This document shows, one piece after another, positions 32,026 to 41,417 of a stretch of 64,000 nucleotides of DNA; position 1 is the first letter of the stretch, and each line of letters begins with the position of its first letter. The notes under the pieces are model-generated. The model saw only the letters and a list, made by a program, of their open reading frames with translations, made no database searches and was not told the DNA's origin. The stretch lies in NCBI RefSeq assembly GCF_900107455.1, contig NZ_FNQB01000002.1:682001-746000 (forward strand). Reading direction: 5' to 3'. A program made the translations under genes and the position numbers. This stretch comes from Asanoa ishikariensis (GTDB taxonomy: Bacteria > Actinomycetota > Actinomycetes > Mycobacteriales > Micromonosporaceae).

Positions 32026-35000
32026 ATGGTGAAGAAGTCGGTGGCGGGGGTCGTCGTCCTGCTGGCGGCGCTGGGCTTGGTGTCGCCGCCGGTGTTGGCG
32101 GCACAGAACGACCCCGCCCACCCGAGATATCTGGGGAAGACGTTCTACACCGGTGAGTTCCACGCGCACACGTCGGTCAGCGACGGCGTCGAACTGCCGC
32201 AGGACGCGTTCGACTACGTGCGCGGCCAGACCGACGCGGACTTCGTCACCCTGTCCGAGCACGACGTGATGTGGGACCTGCGCACCGGCGAGGACTTCCT
32301 CGACGACTGGCGTGACGCCGACTCGACCGAATGGCGCAAGGTGCACGAGCAGGCCTACGCCTTCAACAAGAGCCAGCAGGACCTGGTGGCCGTCCCGGCG
32401 ATCGAGAACACCTGGTACGACGGCACCGGGCACATCAACGTCTTCAACACGGACTGGCATGCCACCGCCCGGGCGACGGAGAAGGGCAGCGTCGACGGCT
32501 TCGCCAACTCCTTCGGCACCGGCGACCTGAAGTACGACATGCCGACCTTCTTCGCCCGGCTGAAGCTCGACCCGGACGCGATCGCGCAGTTCAACCACCC
32601 GAGCACCACCTCGAAGGGCAACTTCTTCGGTTTCCAGGGCCTCGACCCGCAGGTGGACGACCGGATCGACCTCATCGAGGTGAAGACGGCCGCCCAGTTC
32701 GCCCAGTTCCAGCAGGCGCTGGACGTCGGTTGGCACCTCGGCCCGGTCTGGAACGGCGACGAGCACACCGCCAACTGGGTCAAGAGCAACGCCGCGATCA
32801 CCGGTGTCTGGGCGAAGAACCACTCCCTGGACGGCCTCTACGCCGCGATGCGCGACCGCAGCGTCTTCAGCACGCTGGACGTCAACTCGATCCTCGGCTT
32901 CAGCGCGGACGACCACCTGATGGGCTCGATCCTGCCCGCCGGCAAGAAGTCGACCGACTTCGACGTCTGGCTGACCGACCCGGACGCGAGCGACTCGTTC
33001 ACGTCGGTGAAGCTCTACACGAACCACGGCCAGGTGGCACACACCTTCCCGGGCGTCAGCGGCAACAACGTGCACCTGACCCTGGACCGGCCGGTGGCCG
33101 ACGGCGACTACTACTACGTCCGCGCCGACCAGGCCGACGGTGACTTCGTCGTCTCGGCCCCGATCTGGTTCGGCAAGAAGACGCGCGACGCGAACTACGC
33201 ACCGGTCATCACCGTCAAGGACCGGGTTCCGGACCACGCGGCGTACGGCCAGACGATCAAGCTGCCCGCGGTGAGCGCGACCGACGACTCCGGCGCGACC
33301 CCGACGGTCTCCTACGAGGTGTACGACAGCGCCGGCCTGGTCCCCGTGACGAACGGCGCCTTCCGCGTCCGCAGCTACCAGGACCACTTCGTGGTGGTCA
33401 AGGCGACCGACGCGACCGGCAGCACCAACGCGGAACTGCTGCGCATCACGGTCGACCAGGACAAGCTCGACCCCGCCGGGGTGTTCGCCTACTTCGGCAG
33501 CACGGCGACCGTGTCCGAGCGCCCCGGCGGCGCCGGCATCGCGGTGACCACCGACCGGACCATCAAGAAGGTGTACGCGCAGGTGCTGCCCGCGGGATCG
33601 CGGGACTGGTCGAAGGCGCAGGTGCGCACCTCGACGAACGACCGGCCGTACGAGGTCAACACGATCGGCAACGCCGAGCCGGAGTACCAGCACTCGATCA
33701 CCGGGCAGGCGTTGCGCAGCCACGAGTTCGACGTCAAGGACCTGCGCGGCGGCTCGCGCTACCAGTACCGCTTCGGCGTCGCGGTCCGCGGCCGCGCGCC
33801 CAACCCCTCGGACGCCTCGGCCTGGACCGCCGTCGAGGGCGAGTTCGTGGCCGGCGGGGCGGGAAACGAGCCCGTGTACGTCGTGGGTGACCTTCAGGCG
33901 ACGACGCACGACGCGGCCGACCTCGGGCTGCTGCGCAACGTGGTCGACCGGTTGAAGACGGAGAAGCCCGGTGGTGGCACCGTTCTCCAGCTCGGTGACC
34001 TGGTCGACAACGGCGGTCGCGGCCAGTACTGGGACGAGGTCGCGGACCACGTCTTCGACGGGCTGGACCTGCAGTACGCGCCGGTCGCGGGCAACCACGA
34101 GACCTACGGCGACCTGGACTACAACGCGTACTCCGAAGAGCGCACCGCGATCTTCTCCAACATGTTCGACACCCCGAAGAACGGCGTCATCGGCGAGAGC
34201 AACTACTCGTTCGACCGGGGCGACATCCATTTCTCGGTGCTGAACTCCAACGTCGACATGGACAAGCAGCTCGCGTGGCTGCGGGACGACGTCCGGGCGT
34301 CCGCCAGGAAGTGGAACGTCGTCACGGGCCACTTCTCGTACTACGGCGGTGAGCACGGCAACGACGCTCCGTTGGCGGCCGACCGTCCAAAGGTGACGAA
34401 GGCGCTCCACGACCTCGGAGTCGACCTGTACATCGGCGCGCACGACCACGTCTACAAGCGATCGACCATCTTCGAGGGTCGGCTGGCGCAGAACCCGGAC
34501 GAGGAGGCGCGCGGCACCACGTTCGTCACGATGGGCTCGGCCGGTCCGAAGTTCTACGACAACACCGCGCACTGGTGGGACGACGTCGTCTTCGACGAGA
34601 ACACCCAGGTCGGCGGCGTCCTGCGGGCCGACGGCGACGGGCTCACCATGAGCACCTACACGATCGACGGCCGGGTGGTCGACTCGTACACGGTGCGTAA
34701 GCCGACCGGCGACTTCGAGCTCGCCACCAACGACATCGAGAACCGCGAGCTGCGCGGCGTCGGGTTCCGCAGCTACGCGGGCAGTCGGGACACGCTGACG
34801 GTGGCCGCGGCGACGTACGACAACAGCCAGCAGCGGATGATCGAGCTGCGCACCGCCGACGTGCAGCTCGACCACCGGGGCACCGAGCAGTTCGTCACCT
34901 TCGACCGCCCGCTCCCGGTGGGGCCGGGCGACACGGTCAAGGTGTTCGTCTGGGACAGCCTGGCCGGCGGCAGGTCGCTGATCCCGGCGGTCACGGTGCG

Positions 35001-38000
35001 CGAGGGCATCGCCGGCAACGGCACCGCCGCGGACCCTTACCTGATCAAAACGGCGGCCGACCTGCCGAAGATCGCCAACGATCCGGCGGGCGTCTACCAA
35101 CTCACCGCGGACCTCGACCTGACCGGCACCGCCATGTCGCAGATCGGTCGGCTGGTGAGCTTCACCGGCGTCTTCGACGGCGCGGGTCACACCATCCGCG
35201 GCTACACCGCGCCCGCCGACGAGGGCGTCGGCCTGTTCGCCGACAACCACGGGACGATCCGCGACCTCGCGGTCGACGCCGCCATCAACGCCGCGAAGAT
35301 CACGGCGGGCATCGTGGCCGACGTCAACCACGGCACGATCGAGCGGGTACGCACGTCCGGCTCGATCACCGCGACCGAGCGGGTCGGCGGCATCGTCGGC
35401 GACCATTACGGCACGGTGCGCGACAGCTACTCGACCGCCGCGGTCCGCGCGACCAACGTCTACTCGGGTGGCCTGGTCGGCATCGCCTTCGGTGGTTCCA
35501 CCACGGAGAACGCGTACGCCGGCGGCGCCGTCATCGCCGACGGTCGCAACGCCGGCGGTGTGGTGAGCTACGGCTACGACGAGACCGTCGTGCAGCACGT
35601 CGTGGCGATCAACGCGGCCGTCACCGCATCGAGCTTCGCCCACGGCATCGTCGGCCGAGTGCTGGACGGGAACGTCGCCACCCTCGCCGACAACTACACC
35701 AGCGCGGTCGTCCCGGTGAGCGTCCAGTCGCTGTCGGCGCCGCCGGCAGCCGACAACTGGAAGGGCGCGCTCGTTCCGGCCGCCGAGGTCCGCACGAAGG
35801 CCTTCTACGAGAAGCGCGGCTGGGACTTCGGCGCCGTCTGGGACTGGAGTGAGACCGGACTGCGTCCGGTGCTGCGCGCGGTGTTGGAGGACGTCGCACC
35901 GATCGCGACGCCGTCGCTGCCGCGTGACTCGGCTGGCTCTTACATTGTGGACAGTGCTGCCGATCTGGCCCAGGTGGGCGAGTTCCCGGAGTACGACTAC
36001 GTGCTGGCCGCCGACCTGGACCTGAAGGGGACTTCGTTCAGCTCTCTGGGCGGCCTTCGGGCCTTCACGGGTGCGTTTGACGGTGCGGGTCACACCATCA
36101 GCGGCCTCACGTCGACCACGGGCGGTCTCTTCAACAACCTGAGCGGCTCGGTGCACGATCTCGGCATCGTCGGCGCGACGGTCACGAAGTCCACCGCGAA
36201 CAACGGAATCGTCGCCAACACCAACTCCGGGACGATCGAGCGGGTGTACGTGACGGGCACGATCAGCGGTGCCGGGTACGTCGGCGGCATCGCCGGCACT
36301 TCGGCGGGCACGATCCGGGACAGCTACTCGCGCGCCGACGTGACCGTTACGAGCGGGCGTTACTCCGGCGGCATCGTCGGCGTGCCGGCCGCGGGTAGCG
36401 TCACCGAACGCACCTATGCCACCGGCACGATCGCGACCAACGCCAACGAGAGCTCCGGCGGCATCACCGGGTACTCGTACACGGGCACCGTGATCCGGAA
36501 CAACTTCGCACTCAACCCGTCGGTCACCGCGAGCAACTTCGGGCAGCGGGTCGTGGCGCGGACCTACGCGGGGCACTCGCCCACGTTGGAGAACAACTAC
36601 GCGGTGGAGACGCTGACGGCCGGGAAGCAGAACGACACGACGGTCGGTGCCGCGACGCTCAACGGTTCGACCGTCACTGTGGCCGACGCGCGTTCGCAGT
36701 CGACCTGGGAGACCGGGCTCGGCTGGGACTTCACGGCTGTGTGGCAGTGGGACGGGACCCGGCCTCTGCTGCGGTCGGTGCCCGAGAAGACCGTGACTCC
36801 GCCGACCGCGCCGGCACTGGACCGGGACACCGACGGTCACTATTTGGTTCGTACGTCCGCCGACCTGGCGGAGGTCGCTTCCTGGCCGGCCTCGACGTTC
36901 CGGCTCGCCGGGGACATCTCGCTGACCGGTTTTGCCGGCGCCGGGATCGGTGGCGCAACGGGGTTCACCGGTGAGCTCGACGGCGCCGGCCATGTGCTGA
37001 CGGGCTTCACGTCGACGACCGGTGGCCTCTTCGCCACGATCGCTGCCACCGGAAGCGTCCACGACCTCGGCCTGGTCGACGCCGCGGTGACCAAGTCGAC
37101 CAACATCGCGGGCATCCTGGTGGACACCCACCGGGGCACGATCGAGCGGGTCTTCACCTCCGGTGCGGTCACCAGCCCGTCGTACGCCGGTGGCATCGCG
37201 GGCACGTCGTTCGGGACGATCCGGGACGCGTACTCGACGGCGACGGCGACGACCACGACCAGCAACTACGCCGGCGGCATCATCGGCGTGGCGGACAGCC
37301 CGAGCCGCACGGAGCGGGTCTATGCCACGGGTGCCGTCAAGGCGGGCGGCACCACCGCCGGTGGCCTCACCGGCTACGCCCGGGACAGCGGGACCGTGGT
37401 GAAGGACAGCTTCGCCCTCAACCCGACGGTGACCGCGGGGTCACTCTCACAGCGGGTCGTCGCCCGGTTCGCCAATGGACAGACGGCTGCGCTGGCGAAC
37501 AACTTCGCGGTCGAGACTCTCGTGGCCGGAGTGCAGAGCAACACAGCCACCGGACCGACGACGCTCAACGGTGAGACGCGGACGGTGGCCGAGGCGCAGA
37601 CGCAGTCGACCTGGGAGAGCGGGCTGGGCTGGGACTTCGGCACGGTCTGGAAGTGGGACGAGGCCGCCGCGCGCCCGGTGCTGCGGGGTGTGTCATCGCC
37701 GGTGGTCGCGCCGGCTGGTCTGGTTGTGCCGGCTGGCCTCGTTTTCGAAGCCAGGCCCGATATGGGGATCACGTCGGTCGGTCACGAGGCGGTACTCGGG
37801 GCGGACGGCGTGGCGACGGTGACCGCGCACCTGGGTGCGGCCGCGGCGGGGGCGCGGCTCAGCGTGCTGCTGCTCGACGGCAAGCGGATCGCCTACCTCA
37901 ACGAGGCGAAGCTTGACTCCGCCGGCGACGCCACGTTGCACATCGCGGTGCCGACGTTGGACAAGTTCACGATCGCGCTCGGCACGTCCGCGGGAACTCC

Positions 38001-38250
38001 GCGGTACGTGGCACCGCTCGATCCTTCCGGTGGTCCGACGAAAATCAAGATCACGGTGGACGGACGCGGTGTCGCGTTCGCCGACAAGCACCAGACCGCG
38101 GGCAGCATCCTGCGTGCGGCCGGGGTCGACCCGGCAAAGTACGATCTTGCCGAAGCACGGGGTCGCGGGAAGCAGCACGTCTTCCCCGACAACCACCCCA
38201 TCACCGTTAAGGAAGGCGACGCGTACGCGACGGTGCGAACCTCGCGTTAG
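32026..38250 (+). CDS. Giant secreted PHP/metallophosphatase/GLUG protein, ubiquitin-like tail
   Basis: A 2074-residue exported protein with a signal peptide (residues 1-25, ending PVLAAQ). Domain order: a PHP/CehA-like metallohydrolase (about 38-390, GEFHAHTS with His-46 and His-48, TLSEHD, FNHPS); a beta domain (395-480); a purple-acid-phosphatase-like Fn3 domain (490-605); and a calcineurin-type phosphoesterase (615-890; Asp-622, Asp-658, GNHE with Asn-690 and His-691, GAHDHVY). Three GLUG-repeat blocks follow (about 995-1290, 1300-1590 and 1598-1890), each with DGAGHTI-type and GTIERV-type motifs, then an Ig-like domain (1895-2000). Residues 2003-2074 resemble the beta-grasp of bacterial multi-ubiquitin proteins. 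The N-terminal domains should be extracellular phosphoesterases. GGGGGACCTG precedes the ATG. Confidence 0.85.
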   Translation: MVKKSVAGVVVLLAALGLVSPPVLAAQNDPAHPRYLGKTFYTGEFHAHTSVSDGVELPQDAFDYVRGQTDADFVTLSEHDVMWDLRTGEDFLDDWRDADSTEWRKVHEQAYAFNKSQQDLVAVPAIENTWYDGTGHINVFNTDWHATARATEKGSVDGFANSFGTGDLKYDMPTFFARLKLDPDAIAQFNHPSTTSKGNFFGFQGLDPQVDDRIDLIEVKTAAQFAQFQQALDVGWHLGPVWNGDEHTANWVKSNAAITGVWAKNHSLDGLYAAMRDRSVFSTLDVNSILGFSADDHLMGSILPAGKKSTDFDVWLTDPDASDSFTSVKLYTNHGQVAHTFPGVSGNNVHLTLDRPVADGDYYYVRADQADGDFVVSAPIWFGKKTRDANYAPVITVKDRVPDHAAYGQTIKLPAVSATDDSGATPTVSYEVYDSAGLVPVTNGAFRVRSYQDHFVVVKATDATGSTNAELLRITVDQDKLDPAGVFAYFGSTATVSERPGGAGIAVTTDRTIKKVYAQVLPAGSRDWSKAQVRTSTNDRPYEVNTIGNAEPEYQHSITGQALRSHEFDVKDLRGGSRYQYRFGVAVRGRAPNPSDASAWTAVEGEFVAGGAGNEPVYVVGDLQATTHDAADLGLLRNVVDRLKTEKPGGGTVLQLGDLVDNGGRGQYWDEVADHVFDGLDLQYAPVAGNHETYGDLDYNAYSEERTAIFSNMFDTPKNGVIGESNYSFDRGDIHFSVLNSNVDMDKQLAWLRDDVRASARKWNVVTGHFSYYGGEHGNDAPLAADRPKVTKALHDLGVDLYIGAHDHVYKRSTIFEGRLAQNPDEEARGTTFVTMGSAGPKFYDNTAHWWDDVVFDENTQVGGVLRADGDGLTMSTYTIDGRVVDSYTVRKPTGDFELATNDIENRELRGVGFRSYAGSRDTLTVAAATYDNSQQRMIELRTADVQLDHRGTEQFVTFDRPLPVGPGDTVKVFVWDSLAGGRSLIPAVTVREGIAGNGTAADPYLIKTAADLPKIANDPAGVYQLTADLDLTGTAMSQIGRLVSFTGVFDGAGHTIRGYTAPADEGVGLFADNHGTIRDLAVDAAINAAKITAGIVADVNHGTIERVRTSGSITATERVGGIVGDHYGTVRDSYSTAAVRATNVYSGGLVGIAFGGSTTENAYAGGAVIADGRNAGGVVSYGYDETVVQHVVAINAAVTASSFAHGIVGRVLDGNVATLADNYTSAVVPVSVQSLSAPPAADNWKGALVPAAEVRTKAFYEKRGWDFGAVWDWSETGLRPVLRAVLEDVAPIATPSLPRDSAGSYIVDSAADLAQVGEFPEYDYVLAADLDLKGTSFSSLGGLRAFTGAFDGAGHTISGLTSTTGGLFNNLSGSVHDLGIVGATVTKSTANNGIVANTNSGTIERVYVTGTISGAGYVGGIAGTSAGTIRDSYSRADVTVTSGRYSGGIVGVPAAGSVTERTYATGTIATNANESSGGITGYSYTGTVIRNNFALNPSVTASNFGQRVVARTYAGHSPTLENNYAVETLTAGKQNDTTVGAATLNGSTVTVADARSQSTWETGLGWDFTAVWQWDGTRPLLRSVPEKTVTPPTAPALDRDTDGHYLVRTSADLAEVASWPASTFRLAGDISLTGFAGAGIGGATGFTGELDGAGHVLTGFTSTTGGLFATIAATGSVHDLGLVDAAVTKSTNIAGILVDTHRGTIERVFTSGAVTSPSYAGGIAGTSFGTIRDAYSTATATTTTSNYAGGIIGVADSPSRTERVYATGAVKAGGTTAGGLTGYARDSGTVVKDSFALNPTVTAGSLSQRVVARFANGQTAALANNFAVETLVAGVQSNTATGPTTLNGETRTVAEAQTQSTWESGLGWDFGTVWKWDEAAARPVLRGVSSPVVAPAGLVVPAGLVFEARPDMGITSVGHEAVLGADGVATVTAHLGAAAAGARLSVLLLDGKRIAYLNEAKLDSAGDATLHIAVPTLDKFTIALGTSAGTPRYVAPLDPSGGPTKIKITVDGRGVAFADKHQTAGSILRAAGVDPAKYDLAEARGRGKQHVFPDNHPITVKEGDAYATVRTSR

Positions 38251-38262
38251 ACGACGGCGCCG

Positions 38263-38310
38263 ACAGGCGTCGCCGAGGCCCGTTTCGCGGCCTCGGCGGC
38301 GCCTGTTTTT
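38263..38310 (+). terminator. Strong Rho-independent terminator
   Basis: ACAGGCGTCGCCGAGGCC (38263-38280) pairs with GGCCTCGGCGGCGCCTGT (38289-38306), with one mismatch and an 8-base loop. The hairpin ends in TTTTT. It terminates the giant gene. Confidence 0.93.
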
Positions 38311-38325
38311 GTGGTTGCCAAAAGG

Positions 38326-38345
38326 TACCTTGCTGCGGCAAGGTA
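38326..38345 (+). promoter_or_regulatory. PadR operator, perfect 8-bp dyad
   Basis: TACCTTGC-TGCG-GCAAGGTA is a perfect inverted repeat that ends at the base before the GTG at 38346. Its position fits autorepression by the PadR protein encoded next. Confidence 0.75.
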
Positions 38346-38351
38346 GTGGGT

Positions 38352-38675
38352 ATGCAGACCGACCCGAAGCTCGTCGCACTGCGGCGCGGCCTGCTCGAAC
38401 CACTCGTCCTGGCCGCCGTCGAGTCCCAGCAGCGATATGCGGCGGAGATCCTCGCGGGGTTGCAGGAGGTGGGTTTCCCGGCGCAGGAGGGCGCGCTCTA
38501 TCCGCTGCTGAGCAAACTCCGGCGAGACGGCCTGGTCGAGCACGAGTGGCGCGAGTCCCTGTCCGGCCCGCCACGGAAGTACTTCTCCCTGACGGATGCG
38601 GGCAGAGCTCAGTTGGAGGAGTTCCGCTCGTACTGGAACCAACTGTCGTACATGATCGACACGATTGGACAATGA
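38352..38675 (+). CDS. PadR-family transcriptional regulator
   Basis: A 107-residue winged-helix protein (109 if started at GTG 38346) that appears leaderless. It shows the PadR pattern LVALRRGLLEPLVLAAVESQQRYAAEIL, then QEGALYPLLSKLRRDGLVEHEW and PPRKYFSLTDAGRAQLEEF. The short C-terminal helix is the dimer element of subfamily 2. It overlaps nothing and lies three bases before a PspC gene, so the pair forms an envelope-stress type operon controlled by the dyad in front. Confidence 0.92.
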   Translation: MQTDPKLVALRRGLLEPLVLAAVESQQRYAAEILAGLQEVGFPAQEGALYPLLSKLRRDGLVEHEWRESLSGPPRKYFSLTDAGRAQLEEFRSYWNQLSYMIDTIGQ

Positions 38676-38678
38676 GCC

Positions 38679-39167
38679 ATGGATGAGCCGATCTCCATCC
38701 GCCTGACCGGGCACGCCGCGGCCTTCCCCGCCACCCGCGAAGCCCGCGACGCACTGCGGCAGTATGTCGACGACGCCCGCACCAGACTGCGCTTCGACCC
38801 GGACGCGGACGAGATCGTCCGAGACCTCGAGACGGCGATCGGCGACCGCCTGAGCACACACGAGGTGCTGACCGGCAACCAGATGACGGCGATCCTGGCC
38901 GACCTGGGCCCGGTAGGCGCAGCGAACCCGTCGCCACCCCGAGGCCGCTTCTGGTGCCGGATCGAAGAGAAACAATGGTTCGGCGGCATCTGCGGTGGCT
39001 TGGCCGCCTACGGCAACTTCAGCCTCGACTGGACCAGGACGATCGCATTGGCACTGCTCGCCTTCAGCGGCGGCCTGCTCGTGATCCCGTACCTGATCCT
39101 GCTCTTCGTGCTCCCCGTCGTCCCGACGTTCGCCGAGTACGAGCGCCAACGCGACAGCCCGCGATAG
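38679..39167 (+). CDS. PspC-domain membrane protein
   Basis: A 162-residue protein. The N-terminal 75 residues are helical, containing DARTRLRFDPDADEIVRDLETAIGD, a segment that resembles the N-terminal part of DUF1700-like partners. The C-terminal PspC domain has EEKQWFGGICGGLAAYGNFSLDWTRTIA and the membrane helix FSGGLLVIPYLILLFVLPVV. PspC proteins sense or stabilise membrane damage. It is co-transcribed with the PadR gene, a frequent actinobacterial pairing. Confidence 0.9.
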   Translation: MDEPISIRLTGHAAAFPATREARDALRQYVDDARTRLRFDPDADEIVRDLETAIGDRLSTHEVLTGNQMTAILADLGPVGAANPSPPRGRFWCRIEEKQWFGGICGGLAAYGNFSLDWTRTIALALLAFSGGLLVIPYLILLFVLPVVPTFAEYERQRDSPR

Positions 39168-39278
39168 GCGGCAGGGTCGTCGGCCGGATGAGGCCATTGG
39201 CCGCAGTAGGCCACGGTCTGGAGCGGCGCGTCACCTCGGGACTCACCTACCGTGGGCCTGTCGCGCCAAGGAGGCCAG

Positions 39279-40244
39279 ATGATCATCGATTGGAACGGGT
39301 CGCGCTCATCCGGCCGCCTGGCCGCGTTGCTGGTGGCGTTCGTGCTGGCCCTGGCCGGCGCCGCCGCCGTGACCTCGCCCGCGAGGGCCGCCGGCTGCGT
39401 GGACGCTACGCGGGTCTTCGCCGTCGACGGCGGCACCGGACGCCTCGTGGAGCTCAACTCGTGCCGCAGCACGCCCGCGCTCGGGCCGGGTGTCGAGGTC
39501 GACTCCGCTGACTGGCGGGCGTACCGGCTGGTGACCGGAGTCTTCGACGGCAACGCGGCGGTGCTGTACGCGGTGACCGCGGACGGCCGGCTGCAGTGGC
39601 GCCGCCAACCGTCGCCCGGCGCTGCGTTCGGTGCTCCGACATCGGTCGGGTCGTCGATCGACTGGTCCCAGTTCAGCTCGGTGTTCGCGCCCGCCGTCGG
39701 TTATCTGCACACCGTGGGCCCGTACGGTCCGGTTAGGACGTTCCGCCACGACGGCTGGGCCACCGGCGCCGGCCCGGTGAGCGAGATCGACCCCCTGTTG
39801 GGCAACTTCGCCGGCCCCTCGATGTCCGCGGCGGCGTGGGGCGCGTACGCGGAAGGCAACGAGAGCGGCCATCACTTCCGGATCTGGCGGGTCCCGGGCT
39901 ATCCCAACTCCAAGGAGTACGCCGACGCGTGGTACGTGAGCGGGCGGCTGCCGTCGGGGGTCACCAGTGTCGCCGGTGCGGAGCCGGAACTGTACGCGGT
40001 GGATGGCGCCGGCCGCGTCGTGCGGCTCAAGCAGCCGCCGCCGTGGTCGCCGGGACCCAAGCGCAACTGGGACTGCGCACGGCAGAACAAACAGACGTGG
40101 TCTGTCGTCACGACCTCACCGAATGCCGGGTACGCCTCGGTTGTCGTGCCGCTGAGCCACTCGTTCACGCCGCCGGCCGGTCTGAACACACCGCACTTCG
40201 GCGAGGACTGTGACCCGATCGACGACCCATGGGAGTGGCAATGA
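39279..40244 (+). CDS. Secreted propeller-like protein
   Basis: A 321-residue exported protein. ATG 39279 follows AAGGAGG, and residues 1-37 form a signal peptide ending PARAAG. The mature part contains repeated beta blades of about 45 residues with aromatic endings (RVFAVDGGTGRLVELN, VLYAVTADGRLQWRR, ELYAVDGAGRVVRLK), like tachylectin-type beta-propellers that bind sugars. Four cysteines may form disulphides. No enzyme motif is visible. A lectin-like role is inferred. Confidence 0.75.
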   Translation: MIIDWNGSRSSGRLAALLVAFVLALAGAAAVTSPARAAGCVDATRVFAVDGGTGRLVELNSCRSTPALGPGVEVDSADWRAYRLVTGVFDGNAAVLYAVTADGRLQWRRQPSPGAAFGAPTSVGSSIDWSQFSSVFAPAVGYLHTVGPYGPVRTFRHDGWATGAGPVSEIDPLLGNFAGPSMSAAAWGAYAEGNESGHHFRIWRVPGYPNSKEYADAWYVSGRLPSGVTSVAGAEPELYAVDGAGRVVRLKQPPPWSPGPKRNWDCARQNKQTWSVVTTSPNAGYASVVVPLSHSFTPPAGLNTPHFGEDCDPIDDPWEWQ

Positions 40245-40249
40245 TCCGG

Positions 40250-41218
40250 TCAGTCCGCGGCTCCTTCGCGCACCGCGGCCACCGCGAGCGCGACCCGGTT
40301 GGTGACGCCGAAGCGAGTGAGCAGGGCGCCGACGTGCCGGCGCACGGTCCGCTCGCTGACGCCTAGGTGTCGGGCGATCGCCGCGTCGGTCATGCCGGTC
40401 AACACCAGACGCAGCACGCTGCCCTGCTCCGAGGAGAGATCGGCGGGACCACCCTCGACCGGCACGGCGCGCGACCAGAGCAGCTCGAAGTAGCCGCGTA
40501 GGGCCGCGACGACGACCGGCGCCTGGATCAGGATCGCGCCTTCCATGCCGGTCCGTCCCAGCGGCAGGAGCGCCGCCCGTTCGTCCACCAGCACCATCTT
40601 CATCGGCATGCTGGGATACACCCGGCAAAGCCAGCCGGCCGCGATCGACGCGTTCAACATCTGCCTGGCGCCGTCGATCTCCATTGCCGCACGGCTGTAG
40701 ATGTTGCGGAACCGCACTCCGCGCGCCACCAGGTCGGCCGGCAGGGCGCGCACCGAGCGAGGGTCGGGCGCCCGGGTGAAGTGCTCGGTCTCCAGGCTCA
40801 GCACGTCCTGCTGTGCCGACAGGCTCAGCTCCACCGAGAGGGCGCCGATCTCCTGCCGGTCGGTAATGACCCGAACCAGGTCAGTGGGTTCCTCCGCCAG
40901 ACGGGACGTGGACGCGTACAACTGCTGCAAGGAGGTCATCTCGTCGCGCAGCTTCAACAGGCCCTGGTATTGATCGAGGATCTGCCGCTGGCGGACCAGG
41001 ATGGCGTTGTCGATGGCCCGGATCGGCTCGACCGCGACCAGCACGGCCACACCGACGTGGCGTTCGCGAGCGAAGGCCTTGTCGATGAGCTCCCGGGATT
41101 CCGGCAAGCCGGTGAGCTCGGGGTTGTCCGTCAACGACAACCCACCGGTCGCGATGAGCTTTTCGTAGAGCAGCGCGGCTGGCTCGGACAGCACGCCTCG
41201 TAGTCCCGTTCGTGTCAC
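40250..41218 (-). CDS. LuxR-type transcriptional regulator with large sensor region
   Basis: A 322-residue protein. The first 240 residues are a mostly helical effector region of a type common in actinobacterial LuxR proteins (RQRQILDQYQGLLKLRDEM, then VRFRNIYSRAAMEI and the PLD-like tail ERAALLPLG). The C-terminus is a LuxR HTH (LSSEQGSVLRLVLTGMTDAAIARHLGV and TVRRHVGALLTRFGV). GTG 41218 follows GGAAGGGGG. It lies next to a secreted propeller-like protein with convergent orientation. Its targets are unknown. Confidence 0.85.
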   Translation of the reverse strand: MTRTGLRGVLSEPAALLYEKLIATGGLSLTDNPELTGLPESRELIDKAFARERHVGVAVLVAVEPIRAIDNAILVRQRQILDQYQGLLKLRDEMTSLQQLYASTSRLAEEPTDLVRVITDRQEIGALSVELSLSAQQDVLSLETEHFTRAPDPRSVRALPADLVARGVRFRNIYSRAAMEIDGARQMLNASIAAGWLCRVYPSMPMKMVLVDERAALLPLGRTGMEGAILIQAPVVVAALRGYFELLWSRAVPVEGGPADLSSEQGSVLRLVLTGMTDAAIARHLGVSERTVRRHVGALLTRFGVTNRVALAVAAVREGAAD

Positions 41219-41417
41219 ACCATGCCCCCTTCCCGCCCCAGGGCCGTCCGGCGCCGGTGGCAAGAGCGTAGCCGCGCTGATCAATGCCTTGGCGCCGATG
41301 CCGCGTCGCACCGACCACACGGACGGCCGGCCCACCCGGGACGGCCGCAACCGGCCAATGGCCTTATGCGGCAACGTTTTCGAGGGCTCGCGCGCCTCGG
41401 TGGCACCTATCGTTGAG

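Noticed and set aside
31900-37131. A 1743-codon open frame antisense to the giant secreted protein.
   Set aside because: It is rich in Arg, Val and Asp with no domain pattern, and mirrors third-codon GC bias of the sense gene, which has clear motifs.
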